Assembly (NCBI GenBank): GCA_025618425.1
Contig: CM046838.1
Location: forward strand, 10,155,752-10,219,751
Length of the DNA: 64,000 bases
Reading direction: 5' to 3'
From: Heliocidaris tuberculata
Taxonomy: Eukaryota; Echinodermata; Echinoidea; Camarodonta; Echinometridae
Part shown: piece by piece, positions 45,100 through 57,834 of the stretch
Layout of the letters: each line of letters begins with the position of its first letter
Numbering within the stretch: position 1 is the stretch's first letter
The notes under the pieces: model-generated
Seen by the model: the letters and a program-made list of their open reading frames with translations, nothing else
Database searches by the model: none
Told to the model about the DNA's origin: nothing
Made by a program: the position numbers and the translations under genes

Positions 45100-45784
45100 T
45101 GAACTCCATCGTGAGTGTATAACGCCACAATTATTACATTGAAACGAGCTATAATACAATGACTTTTATGCTTTAACCAATAAATGTTATGTAAACTATA
45201 AGGTAGTTTAGCGAAATGTAGTGGTGCATAAGAACGCATCCGGACTTGACGCGTTCTTATTGTGCGTGAACACTGCGGGAGCTCCGAGCCTTCTACATAA
45301 CGATCGCATGGAGCCTATAATGCAGTCTTCCCGGATCCGAGCCAATCTTCTTGATAAATTCAAAGAAAGAAGCTCTTGGTACCATTCACTGATTCCGGAA
45401 GTACGCCCTCTTCTGTCAGTATATGTGTATGAAAGGCTTGTGTGTAGTAGTGGAACAATAACAACAAAATAAATAGAATATATAAATATTTTTAAAATAG
45501 AGTGAGTTTCCGATGGCATTAGCTTGCCTAACAGTTTATTGTTCTTTATGTTTTATTGCTCATCCTATTCCTTTCTCTCCCCTTCTCCAATTCTTCTTAT
45601 CTTGTATGACTAGAATATGTCTATTGCATTTCAAAGATCATAGTGTGCTCCCCCCCCCCCCCCCAAAAAAAAGAACTAGAACGGCGCTGGTGGAAACAAA
45701 AAACAACAACACAACACCACATAATTAATGGAAATGGCAGCCATTAAACCCAATATAATGATTGCCTTCGTCTTCTCTCAATCT

Positions 45785-45847
<63 letters not shown>

Positions 45848-46000
45848 TCTCTCTTTTCTCAGTTTTCTCCAAATATTCTGATTCTTGTTCTATTTTCCTC
45901 AGTTCGCATGTTTATCTTTAAAAAAAATATGTTATGTTCTAAAATGATAGCATGTGGATAAGACGTGGAAATCAATATCAGAAATTAAAGATGTGAATGA
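45100..46000. other. Non-coding region with an 83-codon unassigned frame
   Basis: The plus frame 45221-45472 (VHKNASGLDAFLLCVNTAGA, then SWYHSLIPEVRPLLSVYVYE) and its mirror frame are open, but neither matches a family I know. The region starts with a ~35 bp motif repeated inverted at 57.07 kb. Confidence 0.25.
45783..45848. repeat. (CT)n(CA)n compound microsatellite
   Basis: CT of about 40 bp, then CA of about 20 bp. A second CT run lies at 46419-46459 in the duplicated segment; the sister copy at 50338 is much shorter. Confidence 0.95.
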
Positions 46001-46415
46001 TGATGGAAAAATCTACTTATAATTTAAGGGCAAGGAAAACGACAGAAATGAAGCTTTATAGGATAATGAGAAATGCAGTTTTGTATGTCTTTGAATTTTC
46101 GAATTGAAAACTACATTTAGAACTAAAGACAAAAAGACCCCTTTATATGTAATGATGTTAAATTGTTCCCCATGATCATTTTCTAGATATGCAGCAAATA
46201 ACTATTGCAGCGAAGAGACAAGTATATAGTACAATGAGGGGATTTTCACTTTTAGAATATCTTATTATGATATCATTAACTCATCAACCCAAATCAAATC
46301 AATACTAACATTTGTCCTTGCTGTCGGCCTGAGACCTGTAATAGCCGCCTATGCATAATAACACTTTACTTTGTCATTGAGGACAATTGTGAAGTTTAAC
46401 AGGGGATTTGCAGTT

Positions 46416-46462
<47 letters not shown>

Positions 46463-47121
46463 ATTCTTCTTTATATCAATAGTCAATAGACTTCCTGTCT
46501 TTTCATCATAACAACAAACGCTGGCGCGGATCGAACGCACGTATAAAGCCGCCCCTCCCATTATTCCTCCGTCCCACGCATTCGACTCAACACAATAGGT
46601 CCGATCCCCATTATTATTTCTCCGAAGAACTATAGCTCTATGCAAAATTTGAGACAAGCCATTCACTGTTCAAAGTAGCCTTTCAATGAACAGACTACGG
46701 GCTTCAGTGTATGATACATTATCTTGAAATATATCAAACCCTAACTGATGTAATGGCAGGACCCTATCCAAAAAAAGTATTAATCATGTAGCTTTCAATG
46801 CTGGGTTAGTAATTGATTTGCCCCCAAGCCTCATCAGTATGAATACTGATGAGGCTACCCATCAAATGTCAATATAGACATGATTTTTATTCATCAGTAT
46901 TGTCATTGTTGTTATCGCGATTATTATGATTAAGATTATGATTAGCATTAACATTATGGTTTTGATGTTGTTATTATTATTTATTATTATTATCATCATC
47001 ATCATCATCATAGTCATAATGGTATTGGAGCTATTTTTTACATCACATGTGTTGATTTTCGGGGAAGTGTATTAAAGAAGTGAAACTTATTGAGCCATAT
47101 GAGTAGAGCATGGCGTGGTAT

Positions 47122-47975
47122 TTCAACATTGGCGTAGCCAGGATTTTTCAATGGGGGGGGGGGGGAGACGTGAAGGATCCAACCGCGTAGCCAGGATTTC
47201 ATTTTAGGGGGGTTGGGTTGTGAGAACGCGAAGCGTGCGAAATTGGTGATTAGCACGCAAAGCGTGAAGGGAGGGGGGAGTTTGAGAGAAAGATAACGGC
47301 TCGCAGCACCTTTTTTTAGGCGGAAAGTTAGTTCGACGCCCGGACTGCTTTTCAGTTATTTGGACGTAATACTGCACTGTATGTAACAGAGGTGGGTGCA
47401 GGGAGGAGGGAGTCCCCCCCCCCCCCCCCCCCCCCCCCAAAGCGCGAAAGCTCTGACGTTTTATAGCAAATTTGAGAGAAAGATAACGGCTCGTAGCACC
47501 TTTTTTTAGGCGGAAAGTTAGTTCAACGCCTGGACTGCTTTTCAATTATTTGGACGCAATAATGCACTGTAACAGGGATGGGTGCAGGGAGGGGGGACTT
47601 TTTCCACTCCCGCACGAAGCGCGAAAGCTATGACGTTTTAACAAATTTGAGAGAAAGATAACAGCTCGTAGCAAACAATTTTTTTAGGCGGAAAGTTATA
47701 GTTCGACGCTCGGACTGCTTTTCAATAATTTGGACGCAATATTTTACTGTATGTAATAGGTGAGGGAGCAGGGAAGGGGGAGTTATTTCCCCCTTCCCGC
47801 GCGAAGCGCGAAAACTTTGACGTTTTAGCAAATTGTGATTGAAAGGTAACGACTCGTAGCGCCTTTTTAGGTTTTTTTTTGTCTCACTTCTCCCGCTTTT
47901 TCGTTCTCACTTTTTTTTTAGGGGCTGAATAGGGGGGCCAGTGCCCCCCTGGGCCCCCTGGCTATGCCTATGTAT
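47122..47975. mobile_element. Poly-G element with ~187 bp tandem repeats
   Basis: Ends GGCGTAGCCAGG (47122 and again 47176) and CCTGGCTATGCCT (47960) are inverted. The interior has about three repeats starting GAGAGAAAGATAACGGCTCG (47284, 47474, 47651), each with TTAGGCGGAAAGTTA, GGACTGCTTTTCA and a G/C run (47414-47438 is pure C), and AAGCGCGAAAGCT. ORFs here are repeat translations. Confidence 0.6.
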
Positions 47976-48519
47976 TTCAAGTATACAAATCGGAGATTAA
48001 AAACCATTCAATAGGAAAGGGACAGTACAAATTTTCCTAGATTTCCCCTTCCAATGGGATTAAAGTGGCAAAACAAAAGCTTATGAAAGATAAGGGATCT
48101 TGTAGTCCAGACAGAAAGAGGAATGAAGATTGAATCAACGCCGATATCCAGGGGCATCGCTAGAACATTTGAATGGGGATGGGGTGGGACACCCAAATTT
48201 GCCATCAAAATTTTGGGTGTGACACCCAAATTTGCCAACAGATTTTTAGGGTGTGACACCCAAATTTGCCAAAAAATGCTACACGGTACACCCTAATCTC
48301 CCCTCACATAATGATACAAGAAAATCGCAGATGTAGAAGTCATGATCATACGGGCCCATTTTCGCAAGGGGATAGGCTGACGCCTTTTACCCGAATTTCA
48401 ACTTTTCAACTTCTAAATTAAAAAACAAAACAAAATAAAACAAAACAAAAACAAAAACAAAAACAAAAAAAAAACTTTTCTTAGTAAAAATGTACAGAAG
48501 TTACATATCAGGAAACCTC

Positions 48520-49700
48520 ACTACCCAAATATGTGGATATTCTGGCACCTCTTTACCCGAATATGAAGTGGTGGCTGGCCAAACATCGGAACTTTGAAAA
48601 TTTTTGGGAGGGGGCTATGTACAGCCCATTGCCGAAGGGGGACGCATTTTGCCCGAATATTATCTATTCACTTTTTTGAGAGCGAGGAAAAAAAAAAAAA
48701 AAAAAAAAATCAAAAAAAAGTTTTTCCTTCTTTTTCTTTGCTTCCCTTTTCCTTTCCCTCTTTTCTTTCTGTTTTAGTTTTCCTTTCCTTTTCCTTTTCT
48801 CCCCCTTTCCCTTTTCCTTTCTCTTTTCTCCTTTTTCTTTTCTCTTTCCTCTTCTCTCTCCCCATTTTCTCCCTCCTTTTTTTGCCGACAGAGGTGGCGC
48901 ATTTGCCGACAGCAATTCTGAGTGGGAGACAGTGTGATCCCCCAAGCCCCCCCCCCCCCCCCATCGACGCCGCTGCCGATAACTCTTATCGTCATGTTTT
49001 TAAAGTCGGCATTATTTTGAAATTAGCTTACGATTCATTTACCATTCATTTTGGGCGCGAAATAGAATGTTTTCTCTTGTGACTGAGAAAAAATACATTA
49101 TGAATCTTATTCCGGGATACAATTTTCATATACATATTATTACTTTTTGCGGGGGTCCGTTTTATTGCCCCCCCCCCCCCTTTCCCATCCCTCGATGGAC
49201 TCTACAGATCTAGAGGGCCAGCGGTTCCTCATAAACTTACTTCCAGTTCAAAGCGCAGTCGGCGAAAATATAAACCGTTTTCTTTTTCCTGACAATTCTA
49301 GATGATTTGCATCTGCTATCATTTTGGTTGTTGTTGGTCCTAACCCCCTCTCCCCTCTTCCCTCGAGAACCTTGGGAAGGCATTTGGTGTATTCCCAATA
49401 TCATATGCCTAGTTAGAATTTAAAGTTTGCCATTATTTCTCCTTTCCACTGCTTAAATTTTCGGTTCCACACTCGCCACAAATATATCTGGGAAATTTGT
49501 TTCTGCTACCCCCCCCCCCCAAAAAAAAGAAAATAGTGGAAAGTTAATATTCGGACAAAAGGCACCCCCTTCGATAATGGGCTGCACCCCCCCCCCCCCC
49601 CCTCCCCCTGATGATTTTTTAAGTTCCGATATTCGGGCAGCAATGCAACACTTCATATTCAGGTAGCGAGGTGCCAGAATATTCAAATATTTGGGCAGCC
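48520..49700. repeat. Inverted pair of poly-G/pyrimidine elements
   Basis: GGATATTCTGGCACCTC and CCCGAATATGAAGTG (48535-48570) recur inverted at 49625-49690. Between them lie an A-run with a ~200 bp TTTTC-rich tract (48670-48885) and several C-runs. A fragment of the same family (GAATATGAGGTGGTGATTGC) lies at 35660-35700. Confidence 0.5.
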
Positions 49701-51639
49701 AGGATAATTATGTAACTTCTGTATTTAGATTAGAATAGTGGCCGCCTGGCCGGTATGATCAAGCTCTCTCTATGTGTGTGTGTGTGTGTGTGTGGGGGGG
49801 GGGGGATTAGGGTATAGCCACTGAACTCTGTGGGTACAGCTTAGGGTGCGGCATTTTTTGCAGGCAAATTCGAGTGTCAGACCTTAAAGATTTGTCGGAA
49901 AATTTTTGGCGTCATCCCCTCCCCATTCAAAATTTTCTAGCGACGTCTCTGCAGAAAGTGAAACTAGTATAAGATAATGAGAAATACAGTTTTTTATGTC
50001 TTTTTAAATTATCGAATTGAAAATTACATTTAAAACTAAATACCAAAAGAGCCCTTTGCATGCAATAATATTTGTCTGCATGAGCATTTTCTTTTTAGAG
50101 TGCGTGTCGTTCTAGCTTGATCTAATCTAGATATGCAGCAAAAAAGTAGCGAAGAGGCAAGTATGGTATAATGAGGGGATTTTTACTCTAGAATACATCA
50201 TGAATCCATCAAACCAAATCAAATCAATACTATCATCAGTCCATGCTGTCGGCCTGAGTCCTGTAATAGCCGCCTATGCATAACATGTTGTTATGTCACT
50301 GAGGGAAGTTCAGTTAAACAGGGATTAGCAGTAGGGCTCTCTCTCTCCTATTACTTCTTTATATCAGTAGTCAATAGACTTCCTGTCTTTTCATCATAAG
50401 AACAAAACGCTGACGCTGCTCGAACGCACGTATAACCAAAGCCGCCTCCCCATTATTCCTCCGTCCTACATGCATTCAAGTCAACACAATAGGTCCGATC
50501 CCCCATTATTATTTCTTCTTCGAACTATATAGCTCTATGCAAACTTGGAAACAAGCCCATGATTTCACTGAAGTAGCTTTTCATTGCACAGAGTAGGGGC
50601 TTCAGTGTATGATACATATCTTGAAATATATCAAACCCTAACTGATGGCAGCACCCTATAAAAAAGTGCTTAACTAAAGGCCACGTGCAGTTGATGTGAT
50701 TCCCCCTCTATAGTCTTCTTTTTCTTATTTTCTTGACTTCTCCATGTTTTCTATACTTTTTCCATTTCTTCTCTTTCGTTCTTCGTCTCTCCATATCATT
50801 TATAATTTCCTCGAATAAGGGGATTAAATAATCCCAGACTGATGTATATGGTTATTTTTAATTTAATTTCCATGACAATGGAAGGATCATACAAACTAAA
50901 ACAATATATTTGTGGCTATCGTAATTACGACTCTGTTTTATGTTAACAAACACTGACGTCGATCAATTACATTGCAATGTTTTTAAGTCATCTTTATTCT
51001 GAAAATCAGATAAAATTCACGAATTTTTTTCATATTCCGGGGAGGAAAACACATCAGAAAAAAACTTTCTTGGCCCTGTAGCTTAATTCCTTCGCCACCC
51101 CATAGTATTTCAGAATACGGCCAGTCAGCAGTATTCTGAAAAACTATTTCCAGGTTGACAAAAATTGTTAATCTTAATCCTGCCCCTAACTCCCTTCCCC
51201 ATACTTCCCCTATTAAAGTCTGCGACACAAACTCTATTTTGACTTGGACCGTTTTGTCAATTTCTTACTGGAGTTCTAAATCTACTGCTCATAATTTTCT
51301 TCAAGTTAAAATCAATGTGGGCGAAAATATAATTCCTTTTCATTTCCCTGACAATTTGAGATAATTTGCATCTGCCATCACAACATTGTTTTCCTAACTC
51401 CCTCCCCTTTCCCCTCGAGAACCTTGGGAAGTCATGTGGTGCATTCCCAATGTCATATGTACCTAGTTAAAAATATAAGTTGGATATTATTTCCCCCTTC
51501 CCTCTGTGTGTGTGTGTGTGTGCGTGTGACACCCGCCACAAATACGATCTGGGGAATTTTGTTGCTCCTAGACACCCCCCCCCCAACACACACAGACACC
51601 AAATGCCCCTCGGGTTTAGCGCCCTTGGAGGGTAGGCAG

Positions 51640-52540
51640 AGGCGGCGCTCTCGTGGGAGCAGGGGGGGGGGACCACTTTTGAAGTACCCAAAACGTGTCC
51701 CTTTTTCTGAAAACTGTTCCCTTTCTCTCTTATAGGTGCCCTTTTCTCCTTTTGATAAATGCCCCTAATTCTGTCTAATTTGTGCCCTTTTCTCATTTCA
51801 TAAGAGCATTTATGCTTCTGATAGGTGCCCCTTTTCCCTTCTTATAAGTGCCCTTTTCCCCCCTTCTGATAATTACCCCTTTCCCTACGTAATATGTGCC
51901 CTCTTTCTCATAAGTGCCTCTTTTCACCTCTTTTAACCCTTTCAGGACAGGAATTATTTAAGGGCTAAATTGATCACATTTTGATCTTCAAATTGGCAAC
52001 AATAATATTTTTTTTTTAGTGCTACATGGTTCTAATATGGTGTAATGTCTTTGAAAATAATACACATGGATAGGAATTTTGTCGAAAAGTTGAAAAAATT
52101 GCCAATTTTGATAAAAAAATAAGGATTTTGAATCTCTCAATGTGTTGCCAATTTAAGGATTTTAAAACTTATTCTCCTATTCAAAATTCCTGGCATCAAA
52201 CGCAATATGGTAATGCAACAAAAATGGACATAGTGTGTGCAGAAATTTTTGCTCTTTCTACTCATGTAAAGAAAAACGACAGGGCTAAAGCACAAATTAA
52301 AATATCTTTCGACATTCCCCAAATTAAGTTTCTCTTGTCATTTTCATTATATCGCCGTAAAAAAATGCACAAACATAGGACTTCAACGTTAGAAAAAAGT
52401 CTGAAAACTTTTGCTCCTCGCTTCGCTCGCACATGGATCATTAGACTATCACACATTACTGCCAGTTAGGGAAGCTGAAACATGTCCAGAACCAGAATAA
52501 AAAGGAAGAAGATGATGCTTGATATGTATTAATCATGTTC
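51640..52540. mobile_element. Poly-G element with GTGCCCCTTTTC minisatellite, left copy
   Basis: G-run at 51661, then ACTTTTGAAGTACCCAAAA, then about ten degenerate ~27 bp units (GTGCCCCTTTTCCCTTCTTA; 51690-51950), then unique sequence ending GCTCCTCGCTTCGCTCGCAC and a block that includes CATGTCCAGAACC. An inverted counterpart lies at 54540-55740. Confidence 0.6.
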
Positions 52541-52559
52541 GGGGAGGGGGCAGGACTTC

Positions 52560-52850
52560 TATTCAGGGGCGGCGCCAGGGTATTTTGATAGGAGGGGCAA
52601 GACGACCTAAAGATGACGTCATATTTTTCTCCATTAAATAACAGGGGTAATATAGAGTTATATGTTTAAGACCTCTCTTTTTAATACTCCTCTTTCTTCT
52701 TTCTTCCCTTTTCTTCTCTTTTCTTCCTCCTTTTCTTCTTTTTTCTTCTTTTTTTTTCTTTTTTCACTTCTTGAAAAATCATAGGGGGGGGGGGGGGGCG
52801 GTCGCCCCCTCTGTCCCCCCTGTAGCGCCGCCCCTGCTTCTATTTAGAAT
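52560..52850. mobile_element. Short poly-G element (GGGGCGGCGCCAGGG...GTAGCGCCGCCCC)
   Basis: Inverted GC-rich ends (AGGGGCGGCGCCA at 52565, TAGCGCCGCCCCTG near 52836) around a TTCTTTTC-rich tract and a G12-type run. No coding content. Confidence 0.5.
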
Positions 52851-53344
52851 TTTCACTTCTAATTTTGACTAAATTATATTCACCGGCTTGCATGCACAAG
52901 CTTAAAAATAAACCGACTTTAATTTGTCAAGAACTTCAAGACCCACCCCCTTCCCACTCCCGAATTTTTCACACCCGTAAATAAAAGAACAGCTCACTTA
53001 TGATCAAATCCTGGCGTATGGCCATATTTTCTCGTGGGAGGGGCTGATGCCTTTCAACCGAGTATCATGTTTGCATGTAATCTAAAAATGAAAATAAATG
53101 GAAAAAATTGCGAGCCAGCGAATTCGCATACTTTTCGTAATGATTTTTTTTTCTTTTCTTTTCACCCTCTTTCACCTTCTCTTTTTTTCTCTGTTATGTG
53201 ACTGAAAGGGAAGGGGAGGGGTGTATTCGCGTGTATTGCGAGTATTGCGGCGGGGACCCTTGGACAAGGCCCTTTAAACAAAAAACGTCCTTGAACATGT
53301 GTGACCCGGCACCACAAAACCACCAAAAAGTCCCCCCCCCCGAA

Positions 53345-53428
53345 AAAACAAACAAACAAACAAACAAACAACCAAAAAACAAACAAACAAACAAACAAAC
53401 AAACAAACACACAAACAAACAAACAAAT
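53345..53428. repeat. (CAAA)n microsatellite
   Basis: CAAA/ACAA tetramers of about 85 bp with a few interruptions, next to a C-run. Confidence 0.95.
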
Positions 53429-53589
53429 CTGATTTTATTCTATTTGGATAGAACAAAGTCTCAGCTTTAAACTTGAAACTTTATAACCCTTTTGATTTAG
53501 CGAACGAAAAGAGCTTGTAAGATAAATTTGCTGGTATCAGTTAGGGAGGAAATGAGCTCTAAAGTTGAGGCCTATATTTGATTTGATTG

Positions 53590-53660
53590 ATTTACATACA
53601 TACATACAGCGCCTTTCCATATAAACATGCTCAAGGCGCTTTACAATAAGAAAAAATGAA
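53590..53660 (-). repeat. LINE (L2/CR1-like) 3' tail remnant
   Basis: GATTTACATACATACATACA then AGCGCCTTTCC...AAGGCGCTTTACAATAAG: the same GGCGCT hairpin end as the LINE at 5.5 kb. Only the tail survives. Confidence 0.45.
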
Positions 53661-54522
53661 ACAAAGTAATTATTTTGCTCTCCAAGTGCACACAACCAAA
53701 TCCAATCATAGAGAAAACAAATAAGTCTTAAGATTTCTTTTGAAAGATTCAGCTGAAGGGCAGGAACGAATGTTTAAGGGTAGACTATTCTTATTTTATT
53801 TACCAATTATAAAAACATATATATAATAACATACATGATAACATGAGAAAATAATATTGGAAGGATCGCCCTGCTCAGCCGTGCCATTGCAGCTCAGCTG
53901 TTCTACAGAGGGGCCATTCAAGCGTGAGGAGCAAGAAAACAAGAAAGAAAATCAATAGAGAGTGAATCAAAAGGCCATAGCAACCGCCATTAAATGAATT
54001 GTCAGATTGGGTTGATATTTTGTAGGAGTGTTAAACATAGGTTATTCATTGTATTACTAAGAGTTCAAATTGTGAACTTTAGTCATTCGAAAGTTGTTAT
54101 GATGCACATGACTCGGAGTGTTCTAAGAACACTCTCCATTATGGAGAGATTAAGAGCACCTCGGCCGGTGGCCTGACACCTGCACTAGACAATGCCTATT
54201 CACTCCGTTGGGATGTCTTTCTTTGTTCCCTGTTACATAATACTGGTTTGTTACCTGTATCGTCCTTCTGTTATCATACACTGAACTTGCAATTTAGCCT
54301 ATAATTAACTTAAATAGGACCTACTCTTTTCTTGTTCACATTGATTAACCCATGCATGCAATTTGTTTTACATAGAACTTACATATAGTCTGGGAACTTT
54401 CCCGAAATAGTCACCCCATTTTACATTATGAGATTTTACCCCCTTACAGTTACTTAGACTATCCATGTTATTCACAAAAAGCTTGTCAGCTCGAACCGGG
54501 TTTGACCTGGGCTATTTCTCTA

Positions 54523-55745
54523 CGTCAGGGGCAGCGGAGCGTCTTTCAAAGTAGGGGGGGGGGCACCAGCCAAAAAGGGCACTTTTGAGGAAAAGGGGGC
54601 ACCTACAAGGGGTGAACATAAAACGAAAAAAGGGACCATTTTTGTGACATTGGTATTACCCTACAGTCCAGTCAACATGATTAATACATTATCAAGCATC
54701 ATCTTCCTCCTTTTTATTGTGGTTCTGGACACTGCTTCAGCTTCTCCAATAAATTAGCAGTTGTGTGTGGTGGTCTAATGACTCATGTGCGAGCGAGCGA
54801 AGCGAGCGAGCAAAAATTTTCAGACTTTTTTCTAATGCTGAATTCCTTTGGTTGAGAATCATTTATAGCGATATAATGAAATTGACAACAGCAAATTAAT
54901 GGGGGAATGTCGAATTATCTTTTAATTCATACATTATCCCTGTCGCTTTTCTTTAGGATTACTTCTATATCAACATACTTTATGCGATCTGCTTGCTTTC
55001 ATAAGAGCTAGCGAGCGTAGCGAGGGAGTTTTGGAGAGATTTTCAGAAAATATTGCCCTTAATTGGTGTAAATTATGGGCATATTCGAGCGAGCGGAATA
55101 AGAATTCCTTTGCTGCGGGGGAGGGGGGGGGGTAGGCATTATGCCCCTCTTGCCTCCAGCTCCACTGCCTTACATTGTAGTAATATGTGTACCTGCTACT
55201 ACATAAAGCCGCATCGATTCTTTGAAGTTAGATATGGCTTTATTTGTAAGAAACAACGGGAAATATACGTAAAAGGGGGCATTTATCCGAAGAGGAAAGG
55301 GTGCTTATCAGAGATGGAATGGGGCACTTATAAGAAGTAAAAAGGGGCACTCATGAGAAGAGGAAAATGGCACATATTAGATAGGAAAAGGGGAGCTTAT
55401 GAGATGTAAAAATGGCATTTATCAGAAGGGGAAAGTTGGCACTATTTAGAAGGGAAAAGGGGCACCTATCAGAAGTAAAAATGTACTTATCATCAGAAGA
55501 AAAGGGCACTTATTAGAGAGATAAGGAGCCAATTATCAGATTTTGAAAAGGGGCACTTATCAGGAGGGAAAAAAACACTTATCAGAAGGGGAAGGGGCAC
55601 TTACTAGAAAGGAAAAGGGGCACTATTAGTAGTAAAAAGGGCACTTATCAGAGAGGAAGGGGGGCATTTTTTTCAGATGTAAAAAGGGCACTTTTGGGGT
55701 ACTTGAAAAAGTGGGAGGGCACTGTGCCCCCTGGCCCCCTGCTCT
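54523..55745. mobile_element. Poly-G element with minisatellite, inverted right copy
   Basis: Opens CAGGGGCAGCGGAGCGTCTT and a G-run, with AAGGGCACTTTTGAGGAAAA, then GGTTCTGGACACTGCTTCAG and GTGCGAGCGAGCGAAGCGAG, the complement of the left copy. About seventeen units of the form AAAGGGGCACTTATCAGAAG follow (55270-55700), and it ends GGGCACTGTGCCCCCTGG. No open protein frame. Confidence 0.6.
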
Positions 55746-55749
55746 ACGT

Positions 55750-57830
55750 TGACTAATTTTCCGACTACTGACAAATGAACGGGCTGCATTCTCTCCGTTT
55801 TATATGTTATCATTCCTTGCTTCAGTAGGCTATTCAGGAATGGATAAACAACTGAAAAGGATTGGCTGATGTATATAAATAATTAGCCACGGCGCAACCT
55901 TTACAGCCCGCCCCCTCCCCCTTCGAGCTTCTAAATCACTTTGAAATTTTATTGCCATGACAACAAGAATATCTACAATATAATCCGAAAAATTCGTCAG
56001 TGCACATCCTTATCACAATATAACAAGAAAACAATCTTTTGCCTACTTATATTATTAATAATGTAATTATTATTATTATTAGTATCATCGACATCATCAT
56101 CATCACCATAATGACAATTACCATCATGTTGGGGGGGGGGGGGACATGTTACCCTGTCCCTCTCGATTTGCGATTATAAGACTGAAGCAAAGCAATCAGA
56201 AATTACGATTTCCTTCTAATTTCGAACCTTTTACCTACTATTTCATGCACTTTATACTTGTGGGCGCATATATTACTGCACAAAATTCTGATGGAGATTG
56301 GGATCTCAATTAGGAAGAGGTTATTGACAGAAAAAGGTGATGGGCAGAAATAATTTAAGTCAATAAGAGCAATATATTTGAAAGGCACGCAGTACTTTTA
56401 ACCTCGTAATAATGATCCAGACTCTTTCGGATATTTGTTTTAACCATGAAAGAAGAAATTAAATAATATTTATGAATAAAAAATAATACTCTTCATGAGG
56501 AAAAAATGTTTAAAACGGTATTCAAATCGATGTTCCTCTTGAATTCCCTCGTTAAACGATAAAGCCCACATACTGATTTTAGCCTACCATGAAAATATAT
56601 ATTAAAAAATATTTTTAAAAGACAGAGAATTTCGATACTGATAGACTCACTGCTCTTAGTAAATGCTAGTTTCAGAGTCCCCAGTAAGATAGAACGAAAT
56701 AATTAGATTGTTATTTACAAGTGTTTTTATCGAAGTATATGAATACAAGAATAGATAGATACGTATTGAGAAAATTTAATACAACGGATCATCATGAATG
56801 TGTCCCGCAGACTTGACCCGTCATAATAGTGGTTTGCCGCGTAGAGAAAAACACGTAGAAGTACACAATAATGTAGCCGTAGAGGGGGATATAGCGTTTT
56901 AACGAGTCTGCAGAGAAGACCAAAAATAAATCGCGGCTTTTCAGCACCGGGAGACGGGATTGCTTTTGTCAGACACAGAGTCTTCGTTCCCCAGGGGGTA
57001 AAATCCCGGAAGCGAGAAACGCTGTCGCTGATTGGCCGCTTGCGTTCTTTTGTTTAAAACCCCCGTGCTTATGCACCACTACATTTCGCTAAGCTACCTA
57101 AGCGTAGTGTTTTATTTTCTCGAAATGATAATGAATCACACTGATAAGTATCCTTTTTCTGAGTACTAATGTTGTTATATAGCTTGAAAATCACAAAGGC
57201 TGTTTCACAGCTTACAGTAACCATACATCACGGAACATTCTATCAAGTAAAACCATACATAATCTGAGAAAAGATGTCAACGAGAATGCTATTTTCATAA
57301 GCATGGTTAGGAACAAATATATATCTGTGTATAGTATTATTAATATACCTGTGCACAAGAAAAATTCAATGTTGAAAAAAAGTACTTGACGAAATTGACG
57401 TTAACAAGAAACTGAAACTACTACAGTATAGTCATTAAATAAAAGAAGTAATAAGAAGCATCAAGTGTAAAGACAGCACGATTATAATAAACATTTCTGC
57501 ATAAATATCGTACACAGAAATGAACATAAGATTATAATATATGACTAACATATACAGGGTATGAAATACACACATAAATGTCACTGTAGTCTGCAAGCAC
57601 AGACCCTAATTTGACATTTTATCAGAAAATCATTGTGTCTTGAGAGAAGCCTAACCGAGCTACCTACTGGTAGTGTTGTCAGGAGTAGCTATATTACAGG
57701 GCCTATGGTAGTCTTACAGTTCAGACACACTTTTACGACTGACTAGGGTTTGTGCCTGCAAACTGCTGTCAAATGTAATGTATTCATTTTTTTTTTCTTC
57801 TTTGCCTCGTTCGAGGATTTATTTTACATT
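55750..57830. other. Non-coding region
   Basis: ATT/ATC microsatellites near 56070, a G-run at 56130, otherwise AT-rich sequence without recognised genes. Confidence 0.4.
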
Positions 57831-57834
57831 CAAA

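Larger units (their letters stand above)
46010..51560. repeat. Segmental tandem duplication, two diverged copies
   Basis: 46050-46790 matches 49970-50660 (GTCAATAGACTTCCTGTCTT, ATAGGTCCGATCCCC, TATCTTGAAATATATCAAAC). 49230-49440 matches 51280-51470 (GATTTGCATCTGC, CCCTCGAGAACCTTGGGAAG). Order is kept, so a multi-kb block was duplicated and the left copy later expanded by poly-G insertions (47.1-48.9 kb). No gene is seen in either copy. Confidence 0.55.

Noticed and set aside
48594..49082. 162-codon ORF
   Set aside because: It is a Phe/Ser/Pro translation of a pyrimidine tract with opposite-strand Lys/Glu mirror ORFs; pure low complexity.
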